This document shows, piece after piece, positions 26,197 through 35,073 of a stretch of DNA of 64,000 nt; the first letter of the stretch is position 1; each line of letters starts with the position of its first letter. Made by a program: the position numbers and the translations under genes. Under the pieces are notes generated by a model. It was given only the letters and a program-made list of their open reading frames with translations. It did no database searches and had not been told where the DNA came from. The DNA comes from Actinophytocola glycyrrhizae (GTDB taxonomy: Bacteria; Actinomycetota; Actinomycetes; Mycobacteriales; Pseudonocardiaceae). The stretch spans positions 124,001-188,000 of the forward strand of contig NZ_JBHSIS010000024.1 of assembly GCF_042653545.1 (NCBI RefSeq). Reading direction: 5' to 3'.

Positions 26197-29100
26197 GTGC
26201 CCGACGACGAACGCCTCGGCGGCACCCACGACCCGCACGAGTACGGAAGACGCCACCGCCGCGAGGACGTGGCCCCCGGCGAGGAGAAGCCGAGGCGCCG
26301 CAGGCGCTCGATGGAGTCCGGCGGCCTGTCCGTTGCGGACCTGGTGCAGAAGCACAGCGCGTCCAGGTCCGACATGACCCCGGTCGACCCGCAACAGCTG
26401 CAACAGAACGCGCTGGTGAGCGGCCGCCGCGCCCGTCAGGACAGACAGGGCGCCGAGGGTCCCGCCGGCCGCGGCCACCCCGGCGAAGCCCCCCGGCGTC
26501 AGGCGCCGCCCCCACCGTCGATCGCGGACGCCCTCGGCGACGACGCCCCCGAGTTTCCCCGCGCCGACGCTCCCCGCGCCAGCAGGCACGCCCCCCGCAA
26601 CGGCTTCCCCCCGGACGTTGCTCCCCGCCGTCCCACCTCGCACCCCGGCGAAGCCGCCCGCAACGGCCGCCGGGCGGCGGAGGCCCCCCAGTCCGGCCAC
26701 CACGCACTCCCCCCGGACGCGGGCGAGGCCCCCCGCAACGGTCACCACGCGGCGGAGGGCCCCGGTTTCCCGGTGGATCCGGCCGCCACCCGCAACGGCC
26801 GCCGCACCGGTCATGCCTCCGGCCACCACGCGCTCCCCCCGACCGCCCCGGGCGAAGCCCCCGGCCGCCGCCCAGGAGAAGGCTCTGCCTTCTTCCCCGC
26901 CGACACCGGCCGCAACGGCCACCACGCGGCCGAACCCCCCGGCTTCCCCCAGAACACCCCGCCCGACACGGGCCGCAACGGCCGCCGAGGCGGCTCCGAC
27001 TCCTTCTTCCCCGACGCACCCGGCGACGCCTCCGGCCCGCACCGCCGGGGCGCCGAGCACCCCGCCTTCCCCGCGGACGCCCCCCACCCCGGCGGCCCCC
27101 GCAGCGGCTCCCGGCGCGGCGAGCCTCCCGACTTCCCGGCCGACGCACCCGGTGCCTTCCTCCCCGACGCACCCGGCGAAGGCTCCGCCCCCCGGCGTCG
27201 AGGCGCCGCGAGTCCCGGCTTCCCGGCCGACGCGCCCGGCCACAGCTCCGGCCCCCGCCGCGGAGGCGGCGCCCCCGGCTTCCCGGCCGACACCCCGAAC
27301 GCCTTCCTCCCGGACGCACCAGGCGACGCCTCCGGCCCGCACCGCCGAGGCGCCGAGCACCCCGGCTTCCGCGCGGACGCCCCGCACCCCGGCGCACCGG
27401 GCGACGGCTCCGGCCCGCGCCGCCGTGGTGCCGACGGCTCCGGCTTCCCCGGCCACCCGGGCGAACCCCGAGGTGCCCGCCGAGGTGACGAGCCCCCCAG
27501 CTTCCCGGCCGACGCCACGGGTGCCTTCGCGCCCGGCGAAGGCTCCGGCCCCCGCCGCCGAGGCGGCGAAACCCCCGTCCCGCTGCCGGGTTCCCGCCGT
27601 CCCGGTGAGGCGTCCGCGCACCACCCGGTCCCCGGTGAGGGCCCCAGCCCCCGGCCGCGGCGCGATGCCCGCCGTGCCGGTGAGGCCTCCGCCCACCACG
27701 CCGTTCCCGGCGACCCCGCCTTCCCGCGCGACGACGCGCCCCGCAACGGCCGCCGCCCCGGTGAGGTCTCGGCCCACCACCAGGTCCCCGTCCACCCGCT
27801 GCCCGGCGAAGCGCCGTTCCCCCGGGACGACGCCCCCCGCAACGGCCGCCGCCCCGGCGAGGCGTCCGCCCAGTTCGGTGCCGACCCGCACCGTCAGGGC
27901 CCGCCGACGCCGCCGCCAGGGCAGTGGCCAGGTGAGCAGCTGTCCGAGCCGCGCCTGACCCCGGCGGCCATCGACGCCCCCGACGCGCGACCGAGGACCA
28001 CCGGTGTGCCGCCGGTTCCGCCGCCGGTGCCGCCTCGCGGGGACGACGACCTCGTGTCGATGACCACCGAGATGGAGGCCATCGGCGAGGACGTGCAGAA
28101 GCGGCGCACCATCGACCACACGCTCGCGCGCTTCTCCGCCGTCCACGACGAGATCAGGGCCGAGGAGCGGGAGAAGAAGGCCAAGCGCCGCAAGCTTCTG
28201 CCGTGGCAGAACGACGACACCGAGATGGACAGTCTCGACGAGATGGAAGCCCAGCAGTCGATGGCGATGCGGGTCCCCGTGATCCCCGCCGACGACGAGC
28301 AGGAGCCAGAGCCCGAGGAGGAGCCCAAGCAGTCGCGGCTGCGCAGGAAGAAGGGGTTCAAGAAGCTGCGCGGCCGGTCGGCGGGCAAGGCGTTCGTCGT
28401 GTTCTTCGCGGCGCTGGTGTTCGTGGGTTCCGCGGCCGGGTGGAGCTTCAAGGCCTACGTCGACGCGAAGTCCAACACCGTCGACGCGCTCGACCCGGAC
28501 TCCAAGGCCATCCTGGACGCACAGGCTCAGCTCGGTGACGAGAACTTCCTGCTCGTCGGCTCCGACACCCGTGCGGGCGCGGCCGCCGAGGAGGGTGTCG
28601 GCGACGAGAACACCGTCCAGGGCGCGCGGTCGGACACCGTGATGATCGCGCACATCCCGAAGAGCCGGGAACGGGTCGTGGTCGTCTCCTTTCCGCGTGA
28701 CCTCGAGGTGAACCGGCCGGCCTGTGACGGCTGGGACCCGAAGACCGGTGAGCTGACCGACGAGCAGCACCCCGCCGAGCAGCAGGTCAAGATCAACACC
28801 GCCTACCAGGTCGGCGGGCCCAAGTGCGTGACGAAGATGGTGCAGGAGCTGTCCGGTCTCGCCATCAACCACTTCGTCGGCATCGACTTCCACGGCTTCA
28901 AGGACATGGTCGACGCGGTCAAGGGCGTCGAGGTGTGCGTCGAGCGGCCGATGAAGGACGACGTGCTCGGCACGGTCGTCGCCGAGGCTGGCAAGAACGT
29001 GCGGCTCAGCGGCGACCAGGCGCTGAACTTCGTACGCGCCCGCCACGTCGAGGGCGACGTGACCTCCGACTACGGCCGCATCATCCGCCAGCAGCGGTTC

Positions 29101-29841
29101 CTGTCCTCGCTGCTGCGCAAGGCGATGTCGGCCGAGGTGCTGCTGGACCCCGGCAAGCTGACCGACTTCGTCGACGCGTTCTCGAAGGCCACGTTCGGCG
29201 ACAACGTCGGCGTGGACCAGCTGCTCACACTCGGCCAGTCGATGCAGGGCATCGACGCGGGCAAGGTCACGTTCATCACCGTGCCGACCGTCGGCGAGTC
29301 CAACGAACGCGGCAACGAGGACCTGCTGGTCGACGACACCGACGCGCTGTTCGACGCGATCCGCCAGGACACCCCGCTGCCCGGCGAGGCCCCGGAGAAG
29401 AAGCCCGTCGACGACGCTTCGCAGAACACCGCGCAGCTGTCCGGCCTCAAGCAGGACCAGCCGCAGGGCCCGATCGACCCGAAGACCATCAAGATCCAGG
29501 TGCTGAACGGCGGCAACGACACCGACGGCATCGCGGGCGACACCGCGGACTCGCTCGCCTCGTACGGCTTCCAGATCATGCGCGTCGACCCGGCGCCGGA
29601 GGACATCGACAAGCCGGCGATCATCAAGCACGGCAAGGAACGTCTCGCCGAGGCGCAGACGCTGCAGGCCGCGGTGCCTGGCTCGCAGCTGGTCGAGGAC
29701 GAGTCGGTGGGGGGCGCGGTCATGCTGGTCGTGGGCCCCGGCTTCGACGGCGAGGTCGTGTCGCCCGCCGGTGGCGGCAAGACCGCCGAGGTGCCGGACA
29801 ACCTGCAGACCGTCAACGCCGGTGACGTCTCGTGCGCGTGA
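26197..29841 (+). CDS. LytR-CpsA-Psr (LCP) family protein with a giant disordered N-terminus
   Basis: The product is 1214 residues from GTG 26197, 6 nt after GAGAGGA. Residues 1 to about 560 are disordered, rich in Pro, Gly, Arg and Ala, with recurring NGRR and GPRRRGAE units. A charged segment follows, then one membrane helix (about 732-752). The LCP domain (about 780-985) has LLVGSDTR, ARSDTVMIAH, SFPRDLEV and RARHVEGDVTSDYGRIIRQQ. A LytR_C domain (about 1100-1190) ends the chain. LCP enzymes attach teichoic acid or arabinogalactan-type polymers to peptidoglycan outside the membrane. Most LCP proteins are 300-500 residues, so the cytoplasmic part is exceptional. Confidence 0.93.
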   Translation: MPDDERLGGTHDPHEYGRRHRREDVAPGEEKPRRRRRSMESGGLSVADLVQKHSASRSDMTPVDPQQLQQNALVSGRRARQDRQGAEGPAGRGHPGEAPRRQAPPPPSIADALGDDAPEFPRADAPRASRHAPRNGFPPDVAPRRPTSHPGEAARNGRRAAEAPQSGHHALPPDAGEAPRNGHHAAEGPGFPVDPAATRNGRRTGHASGHHALPPTAPGEAPGRRPGEGSAFFPADTGRNGHHAAEPPGFPQNTPPDTGRNGRRGGSDSFFPDAPGDASGPHRRGAEHPAFPADAPHPGGPRSGSRRGEPPDFPADAPGAFLPDAPGEGSAPRRRGAASPGFPADAPGHSSGPRRGGGAPGFPADTPNAFLPDAPGDASGPHRRGAEHPGFRADAPHPGAPGDGSGPRRRGADGSGFPGHPGEPRGARRGDEPPSFPADATGAFAPGEGSGPRRRGGETPVPLPGSRRPGEASAHHPVPGEGPSPRPRRDARRAGEASAHHAVPGDPAFPRDDAPRNGRRPGEVSAHHQVPVHPLPGEAPFPRDDAPRNGRRPGEASAQFGADPHRQGPPTPPPGQWPGEQLSEPRLTPAAIDAPDARPRTTGVPPVPPPVPPRGDDDLVSMTTEMEAIGEDVQKRRTIDHTLARFSAVHDEIRAEEREKKAKRRKLLPWQNDDTEMDSLDEMEAQQSMAMRVPVIPADDEQEPEPEEEPKQSRLRRKKGFKKLRGRSAGKAFVVFFAALVFVGSAAGWSFKAYVDAKSNTVDALDPDSKAILDAQAQLGDENFLLVGSDTRAGAAAEEGVGDENTVQGARSDTVMIAHIPKSRERVVVVSFPRDLEVNRPACDGWDPKTGELTDEQHPAEQQVKINTAYQVGGPKCVTKMVQELSGLAINHFVGIDFHGFKDMVDAVKGVEVCVERPMKDDVLGTVVAEAGKNVRLSGDQALNFVRARHVEGDVTSDYGRIIRQQRFLSSLLRKAMSAEVLLDPGKLTDFVDAFSKATFGDNVGVDQLLTLGQSMQGIDAGKVTFITVPTVGESNERGNEDLLVDDTDALFDAIRQDTPLPGEAPEKKPVDDASQNTAQLSGLKQDQPQGPIDPKTIKIQVLNGGNDTDGIAGDTADSLASYGFQIMRVDPAPEDIDKPAIIKHGKERLAEAQTLQAAVPGSQLVEDESVGGAVMLVVGPGFDGEVVSPAGGGKTAEVPDNLQTVNAGDVSCA
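26440..27900. repeat. Degenerate repeats in the LCP disordered region
   Basis: Blocks such as CCCCGCAACGGCCGCCG (encoding PRNGRR) and GGCTCCGGCCCGC(A/C)CCGCC recur irregularly. Proline codons (CCC/CCG) dominate. The region is in frame throughout with no stop, so it is coding low-complexity sequence rather than a CRISPR or intergenic repeat. Confidence 0.7.
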
Positions 29842-29861
29842 TCGCCGATTGGTGGTCGTCG

Positions 29862-29922
29862 GTTCACCTGGGATTCACCCGGGAATGCCGTGGTCGTGTG
29901 TGCGCGCCCGTAGGCTGTCGCC
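29862..29922 (+). promoter_or_regulatory. PHO box and leaderless promoter of phoU
   Basis: Two 11-bp direct repeats, GTTCACCTGGG and ATTCACCCGGG (29862-29883), match the actinobacterial PhoP PHO box. A -10 TAGGCT lies at 29911-29916, 6 nt before the phoU ATG, so the mRNA is probably leaderless. The box sits where a PhoP-activated -35 region is expected. Confidence 0.65.
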
Positions 29923-30588
29923 ATGCGTGAGGCCTACCATGTCGAACTCGGTCAGCTCGCGGAAGAGCTGGCCAACATGTGCTCCATGTCCGCGACCGCG
30001 ATGGAGCTCGCCACCCGGGCGCTGCTGGACACCGACCTCGGCCTCGCCGAACAGGTGATCGGCGACGACGCGAAGATCGACGACGCCCGGTCGTCCTGCG
30101 AGGAACACGCCTACGCGCTCCTCGCGCTGCAGGCGCCGGTGGCGACCGACCTCCGCACCGTCCTCGCCGCCATCCACGCGGCCGAGAGCCTCGAACGCAT
30201 GGGCGACCTGGCGCTGCACGTGGCGAAGGCCGCGCGCCGCAGGCACCCGAATCCGGTGCTGCCGGAGCAGATCCGCCCGCAGTTCTCCGAGATGGGCCGC
30301 GTGGCCGTCGAGCTGGCCCGCGACGCGGAGCAGGTCATCCTGAACAAGGACATCGACCAGGCCCGCTCGCTGGAGGAGGCCGACGACGAGATGGACGACC
30401 TGCACCGCCGCCTGTTCTCGGTGATCATGGACAAGGACTGGCCGCACGGCGTCGCCGCCGCGGTGGACGCGACCCTGCTCGGCCGGTTCTACGAGCGCTA
30501 CGCCGACCACGCCGTGTCGGTCGCCAAGCGCGTCGTGTTCGTCGTGACCGGCCGGATGCCCGGTTACGCGGAGGACGAGGACGTCTAG
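29923..30588 (+). CDS. phoU: Phosphate signalling protein PhoU
   Basis: The 221-residue all-helical protein is made of two three-helix PhoU repeats. Metal-binding-type acidic motifs are visible as LAAIHAAESLERMGDLALHVAKAA in the first half and FYERYADHAVSVAKRVVFVVTG in the second. PhoU links the Pst transporter to the PhoR kinase and down-regulates phosphate uptake. It is separated from pstSCAB by an ESX cassette, whereas in M. tuberculosis phoY2 is next to phoT. The PHO box upstream predicts induction under phosphate limitation. Confidence 0.95.
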   Translation: MREAYHVELGQLAEELANMCSMSATAMELATRALLDTDLGLAEQVIGDDAKIDDARSSCEEHAYALLALQAPVATDLRTVLAAIHAAESLERMGDLALHVAKAARRRHPNPVLPEQIRPQFSEMGRVAVELARDAEQVILNKDIDQARSLEEADDEMDDLHRRLFSVIMDKDWPHGVAAAVDATLLGRFYERYADHAVSVAKRVVFVVTGRMPGYAEDEDV

Positions 30589-30619
30589 AGCGACGCCTGG
30601 ACATTCCGTGAAGATCATG

Positions 30620-30679
30620 TGCCGTCAATGGGCCGTTCAGGACGCTCAGCGCCCTGAACGCGCCTTTCAGGGCATTGCC
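30620..30679. repeat. Palindromic intergenic repeat, copy A (terminator-like)
   Basis: The segment reads GTCAATGGGCCGTTCAGGAC, then CTCAGCGCCCTGAACGCGCC, then TTTCAGGGCAT. GTTCAGGACGC pairs with GCGCCCTGAAC around a short loop. It lies between convergent phoU and espG genes and is closely similar to copies at 39471, 49734 and 58768. Confidence 0.7.
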
Positions 30680-30690
30680 AACACTCACAT

Positions 30691-31461
30691 CTAGCGGCGG
30701 GTCGGGGCCACCGACTCGATCATCTCGCCGAGTGCCAGTGCGAGGCGGGACGAGTCGGCCGGGCTGAACGTGCTGCGTACCTGACCGTCCTCGCCGGCCG
30801 GGCGGGACAGCGTCAGGTAGCGGCCCGCGTCCGTGTCGATCCATGTCAGGTTGCCACCGCGCAGCTCCTTGCCGGTGCGCGGGTCGCGGCCGGTGACGGA
30901 GAAGAACCCCGTCCCGGTCCTCGGCCTGGCGAGGTAGCTCGCGGCGGTCCGCATCTGGTGGTCGTTGCCGCCACCGCCGTACACGGGCGTCATGAAGTCG
31001 TCCTGCTCCCGCGACACCGGGGCAGGACGGGTCACCGTCACCGACTGGCCGGGGCCCGCCGTCGCCTTCGGCAGCAGCCCGACCAGGGAGATGGCCAGCG
31101 CGGTCGGCCGGATCGGCTCCAGCAGGAACCGTTCGCCCTCCTTGACCGCCAGCACGCCCTGCTCGCCGTCGGTCGCGGCGCGCGCGTACACCTTGCGGGT
31201 CCTCTCGACGGTGCCCATGGTGGCCACCGAGATCACGGGCCGCGACAGGACCTTCAACGCACGGGTCAGGCCCTGGTCGATGTCCGCGCCGCGGATCAGG
31301 CCGCGCCTGCCGAGACCGAGGAACACCTCGCGGGCGATGCGCTGCCGGTCGACCTGGAACTCGCCGAAGCTCGGGATGTCGAACGGGAACTGCCGGACGT
31401 TGACGTCGAGCGTCTGCGCCAGCACGTCCACCTCGGGCAAGGTGAGCTGGTAGCCGGTCAT
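30691..31461 (-). CDS. EspG family ESX chaperone
   Basis: The 256-residue alpha/beta protein opens with LTLPEVDVLAQTLDVNVRQFPFDIPS, the typical N-terminus of EspG, and has the central ALAISLVGLLP strand-helix. EspG proteins bind PPE proteins in the cytosol and keep them soluble for export. ATG 31461 overlaps the PPE-like gene stop by one base (TGATG); a GTG one codon earlier is possible. Coupling to a PPE-like gene supports the chaperone-client relation. Confidence 0.88.
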   Translation of the reverse strand: MTGYQLTLPEVDVLAQTLDVNVRQFPFDIPSFGEFQVDRQRIAREVFLGLGRRGLIRGADIDQGLTRALKVLSRPVISVATMGTVERTRKVYARAATDGEQGVLAVKEGERFLLEPIRPTALAISLVGLLPKATAGPGQSVTVTRPAPVSREQDDFMTPVYGGGGNDHQMRTAASYLARPRTGTGFFSVTGRDPRTGKELRGGNLTWIDTDAGRYLTLSRPAGEDGQVRSTFSPADSSRLALALGEMIESVAPTRR

Positions 31462-33158
31462 CACTGCCCGATCACCGGCGGTGCGGTCATCTCGTCGGTG
31501 CCGAACACGGCGTCCGGGTCGCCCTCGACGAGGAACGACGGCCGCTGGTGCTCCTCGTCCTCCTCACCGTCGCCGCGGCGGCCACCGAGCGGCGCCATGC
31601 CGCCCGCGGCGCCACGGCCACCCACACCACCGGCCGCGGCACCGCCACGCACCGCGCCTTCCGAGAGCGCACCGGCACCGGCACCCGCGCCGAGACCGCC
31701 GGGCCCGCGCCCGGCCGCGCCCTGACCGCCGCCCGCGCCGGAACCGCTGCCGTAGCCACCCGAACCGGGACCGCCACCGGGGCCGTACCCGCGCCCACCG
31801 GGCCCGCCGCCGCGGCCGTGGTCACCGCCGCCGTTCGGGCCGGGCAGGCCGCCGACCGGCAGCGGCGGGACGCCCAGGTGCTGGCCGGGCTGGTTGCCGC
31901 CACCGCTGGGCCCTGGCAGGCCGGGCGGGAACTGGCCGGGACCGGGCAGGCCGGGCACCTCGCCGCTGGGGGTGGTGCCGTTGCCACCGGGCCCGTTCGG
32001 ACCGGGGACACCAGGGATGCCGGGGACACCGGGGACACCGGGAATGTTCGGGCCCCCCGGCCCGCCAGGGACACCCGGACCGCCGGGGCCCCCAGGGCCA
32101 CCGGGACCGCCCGGGTAGCCGGGGTCCCCGGGGCCCGGTGTGCCGGGCGGCACGGTCGGGACGCCGGGGTCGCCGCCGTTCGGTGGGGGTGTGCCACCAC
32201 TCGGCGGGGGCTGGTGACCGCCGGGGGCGTTGGTTCCCGGGGTGTTCGTGCCCGGTGTGCCGACGTGGGAGCTCTGGAGCTCCGAGTTGCCGGGCGAGCC
32301 GCCGGACAGCGTCGGCGGCGGCCCGAACGCGGGCATGGTGCTCGCGGAGGACAGGCCGCTGTCGTAGATGTTGACCACCCCCGCGGCCTGCTCGTGCGCG
32401 GCCTGCTGCGCGTCGTACCGCGCCTGGTAGTCGTTGAGCTTGCGGATCAGCTCGAACGGGTTCGACTCGGACTGCAGGTCCGCGTTGGCGGCGTCGAGGT
32501 CGAAGTCCACCGGCTCCGGCATGTCCCGCTTCGCCTGGGCGAGCGCGGCCGCCTGCAGGTTCGTCTGCGTGCCCGCGAGCTGCGCGCTCTGGCCCGCGTC
32601 GCCGACCCAGTTGCCGACCTGCGCCATGAACGTCCTGGCCGAGTCGCCCGCCGGGCCCTGCCAGTCGGACTCGCTGTTGTTGATGGCCGACGCGACCCCG
32701 GACTGGAAGCGGGTCATCGCGTTGCCCGCCGAGATCCACAGGTCACCGGTCTCGCCGACGGCGTCCGGGTTCACATCCTCGGTGACCATCGTCTTCAGCC
32801 GCGGGTGCGGTGTCGACAGGTAGTTCGCGCACATCATCAGCGGGCCGGCACGGGTCTGCAGGCCCGCCGCGAGCTCGGCCGCGCGCGCGTTCATCTCGTT
32901 GGTGTAGGTCTCCTGCACGCGGTCGCCGTGGTTGAACATGTCGAGCAGCCGGTCGAGCCACGTGCCCTGTTCGACCTCGCGGTCCACCTCGGACTCGGCG
33001 GCCTGCTCGGTCTGTTCACCGGTCCGCGTCGTGGTGTTGCGGTCGATGTAGGTGGGACTGCTCGGGTCCCGCGTGGCGTCGTAGGACGGGCTCGACGGGT
33101 CGTAGTGCGGGCTGTACGGGTCGGACACGTCGTTCCGTGACTGGTGGTTTCCGCTCAT
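31461..33158 (-). CDS. PPE-like ESX substrate with collagen-like Gly-X-Y region
   Basis: The product is 565 residues from ATG 33158; GAGGA lies 6 nt upstream. A disordered N-terminus has SP-Y-D repeats (DPYSPHYDPSSPSYD). The helical domain (about 60-270) carries ESDWQGPAGDSARTF, a WxG turn like PPE/WXG proteins. Residues about 330-400 are collagen-like (PGGPGGPGG, IPGVPGVPGIPGVPG); the rest is Gly/Pro-rich with an acidic C-terminus. No signal peptide. EspG is encoded immediately downstream. A probable secreted or surface protein. Confidence 0.82.
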   Translation of the reverse strand: MSGNHQSRNDVSDPYSPHYDPSSPSYDATRDPSSPTYIDRNTTTRTGEQTEQAAESEVDREVEQGTWLDRLLDMFNHGDRVQETYTNEMNARAAELAAGLQTRAGPLMMCANYLSTPHPRLKTMVTEDVNPDAVGETGDLWISAGNAMTRFQSGVASAINNSESDWQGPAGDSARTFMAQVGNWVGDAGQSAQLAGTQTNLQAAALAQAKRDMPEPVDFDLDAANADLQSESNPFELIRKLNDYQARYDAQQAAHEQAAGVVNIYDSGLSSASTMPAFGPPPTLSGGSPGNSELQSSHVGTPGTNTPGTNAPGGHQPPPSGGTPPPNGGDPGVPTVPPGTPGPGDPGYPGGPGGPGGPGGPGVPGGPGGPNIPGVPGVPGIPGVPGPNGPGGNGTTPSGEVPGLPGPGQFPPGLPGPSGGGNQPGQHLGVPPLPVGGLPGPNGGGDHGRGGGPGGRGYGPGGGPGSGGYGSGSGAGGGQGAAGRGPGGLGAGAGAGALSEGAVRGGAAAGGVGGRGAAGGMAPLGGRRGDGEEDEEHQRPSFLVEGDPDAVFGTDEMTAPPVIGQ

Positions 33159-33167
33159 CACGTGTCC

Positions 33168-33752
33168 TCAGGGGAGGTTCGGTTCGACGAGTGCCGCCAG
33201 CCGCGCCGCGAGCTCACAGCCCTGTTGCTGGGCGCCGCCGACCGCGGTGTTGTCCACCCGCGCCGAGTCGCCGACGGCGAGGCTGACGCCGCAGCTGCCG
33301 GTCGGGCCGACGAACGACGCGGCGTCGTGCGCGCCGATCTTCGGCAGCTGCTGGACGTTCGAGCCGACGATGTCGTCGAGGCCCCGGGTGTCGAACAGCT
33401 CGACGGAGACGGTGAAGCTCTCGTTGAGCGTCGGCCCGTCGTGCCGGTAGCGGCAGACCCTGGCCTCGCCGAGGGTCTTCTCCTCGCCGCCGGTGAGGCC
33501 GAGCGAGGTCAGCCCCGCCTGGTCGACGAGCCCGCACGGGTCGAGGTCGGCGAGGCCGGACGGGTCGTCGCCACCGGAGGTCGGCGGCTGGCTCGAGTCC
33601 GTCGGCGCGTCCGGGTCGGTGCCGATGGTCCGGTCGGCGGTGGTCTCACCGCCGGTGTCGCCACCCGCTGTCGGGTTGCCCTCGGTCGGTTCGCTGCAGC
33701 CGGACAGGAGGACCACGAGCGCGGCCGATGCCGCGAGGAAAGACCTACGCAC
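33168..33752 (-). CDS. DUF3558 lipoprotein
   Basis: The 194-residue product has a lipoprotein signal with lipobox LLSGC (Cys19), a Thr/Gly/Asp-rich linker (about 20-70) and a DUF3558 domain starting DLDPCGLVDQAGLTSLGL with the family's Cys pattern. The GTG start overlaps the upstream gene by 8 nt. DUF3558 lipoproteins are common in Pseudonocardiaceae and often adjoin ESX genes; their role is unknown. Presumed anchored on the outer face of the membrane. Confidence 0.88.
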   Translation of the reverse strand: MRRSFLAASAALVVLLSGCSEPTEGNPTAGGDTGGETTADRTIGTDPDAPTDSSQPPTSGGDDPSGLADLDPCGLVDQAGLTSLGLTGGEEKTLGEARVCRYRHDGPTLNESFTVSVELFDTRGLDDIVGSNVQQLPKIGAHDAASFVGPTGSCGVSLAVGDSARVDNTAVGGAQQQGCELAARLAALVEPNLP

Positions 33753-34101
33753 TGAAGTTGCCCTTGATGGTCAGCTCGCTGCTCTGGTAGTTGTCCATCG
33801 CGCCGAGCACCCCTTCCTCCGCGTCGACGAGCGACGCTCGGAACTGCTGCAGCATGGTGAGGAAGCCCTCGTTGTCGGTGGCGACCTCCTGCACGTAGGG
33901 CTTCATGGCTTCGGCGCCGTGGCTCGTGCCGAGCGCGGGCTGCTGCGCGAGCGTGCCGAGGTCGGCGAGGTTGTCGTCGACCCACTTGGCCATCTCGCGG
34001 ATGGCGACGAGCAGCGCCTGGCCGCCGGTCTCGCTGACGGCGAACGACCCGTCCGCGGCGGCCATCTTGAGCCCCCGCATGGACGAGGCCATCTTCGCCA
34101 T
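33745..34101 (-). CDS. Small helical ESX-type protein
   Basis: The product is 118 residues from ATG 34101 (GGAGGC 8 nt upstream); an in-frame ATG at 34128 would give 127. It is all-helical with AIREMAKWVDDNLADLG resembling an arm of a WXG hairpin and ends NYQSSELTIKGNFSA. No signal peptide. It is the first gene of the cassette with the DUF3558 lipoprotein, PPE-like protein and EspG, so it may be the PE/WXG-type partner of the PPE-like protein. Family assignment is tentative. Confidence 0.65.
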   Translation of the reverse strand: MAKMASSMRGLKMAAADGSFAVSETGGQALLVAIREMAKWVDDNLADLGTLAQQPALGTSHGAEAMKPYVQEVATDNEGFLTMLQQFRASLVDAEEGVLGAMDNYQSSELTIKGNFSA

Positions 34102-34215
34102 GACCCCGCCTCCACCTGCGTCAAGCATCGCCCCACCCTTCGCAGCCGACCCCTGTGCGAGTCACATTCTGACGCAACCCGGCCGGAGAAGGTTCCCCAA
34201 CGGGAATGCCGTGCG

Positions 34216-34252
34216 CACGCGACCCGCGAGACAGCGGCTCGCGGGTCGCGTG
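34216..34252 (-). terminator. Terminator of the pst operon
   Basis: A perfect 15-bp stem, CACGCGACCCGCGAG (34216-34230) with its complement at 34238-34252, encloses a 7-nt loop. It begins 20 nt downstream of the pstB stop codon on the minus strand. Confidence 0.8.
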
Positions 34253-34272
34253 GCTCGTGCTCGCCGGGCCGG

Positions 34273-35052
34273 TCAGCCGAAGCGGCCGGAGATGTAGTCC
34301 TCGGTGGCCTTCTCGTGCGGGTTCGAGAAGATCTTCTCCGTCGCGTCCATCTCGACCAGCCTACCCGGCTGGCCGACACCCGCCAGGTTGAAGAACGCCG
34401 TCTGGTCGGACACCCGCGCCGCCTGCTGCATGTTGTGGGTGACGATGACGATCGTGTAGTCCTGCTTCAGCTTGCCGATCAGGTCCTCGATCGCGAGGGT
34501 GGAGATCGGGTCCAGCGCCGAGCACGGCTCGTCCATCAGCAGCACGTCCGGCTCCACCGCGATCGCGCGGGCGATGCACAGCCGCTGCTGCTGCCCACCC
34601 GACAGGGAGGAACCCGGCTTGTTGAGGCGGTCCTTCACCTCGTTCCACAGGTTCGCCCCGCGCAGCGACGACTCCACCACCTCGTCGGCCTGCGCCTTCG
34701 ACATGCGCTTGTTGTTGAGCTTCATGCCGGCGAGCACGTTGGCGGCGATCGACATGGTCGGGAACGGGTTCGGCCGCTGGAAGACCATGCCGATCGACCG
34801 GCGCACCCGCACCGGGTCGACGTCGCGGCCGTACAGGTCCTCGCCGTCGAGGGCGATCTTGCCCGTGATGTAGGCCCTCGGGATCACCTCGTGCATCCGG
34901 TTGAGGGACCGCAACACGGTCGACTTGCCGCACCCGGACGGGCCGATGAAGGCGGTCACCGCGCGCGGCTCGACCGCCATGGTCACACCCTCGACGGCCT
35001 TGAAGTCGCCGTAGAAGATGCTGAGGTCGGAGATGTCCAGTCGCTTAGCCAT
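34273..35052 (-). CDS. pstB: Phosphate ABC transporter ATP-binding protein
   Basis: This 259-residue ABC ATPase has Walker A GPSGCGKST, the PstB-typical MVFQRPNPFP Q-loop, signature LSGGQQQRLCIARA, Walker B VLLMDEPCSALDP and the H-loop VTHNM. It powers high-affinity phosphate import with PstA/PstC. Last gene of pstSCAB, 21 nt after pstA. Orthologue of mycobacterial phoT by position. Confidence 0.97.
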   Translation of the reverse strand: MAKRLDISDLSIFYGDFKAVEGVTMAVEPRAVTAFIGPSGCGKSTVLRSLNRMHEVIPRAYITGKIALDGEDLYGRDVDPVRVRRSIGMVFQRPNPFPTMSIAANVLAGMKLNNKRMSKAQADEVVESSLRGANLWNEVKDRLNKPGSSLSGGQQQRLCIARAIAVEPDVLLMDEPCSALDPISTLAIEDLIGKLKQDYTIVIVTHNMQQAARVSDQTAFFNLAGVGQPGRLVEMDATEKIFSNPHEKATEDYISGRFG

Positions 35053-35073
35053 CGATAGTCCTTGTCGTGTGCC

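Noticed and set aside
26618..27958. 446-codon frame shifted inside the LCP disordered region
   Set aside because: It is a frame shadow of the Pro/Arg repeats. The main frame is continuous from a ribosome site to the conserved domains, so there is no frameshift.
26098..29631. 1177-codon minus-strand frame opposite the LCP gene
   Set aside because: The plus strand shows clear LCP and LytR_C motifs. The antisense product is Gly/Val/Arg-rich low complexity without a ribosome site.
31894..32210. G-rich repeat tract considered as a structural DNA element
   Set aside because: It is in-frame coding for collagen-like Gly-X-Y repeats.
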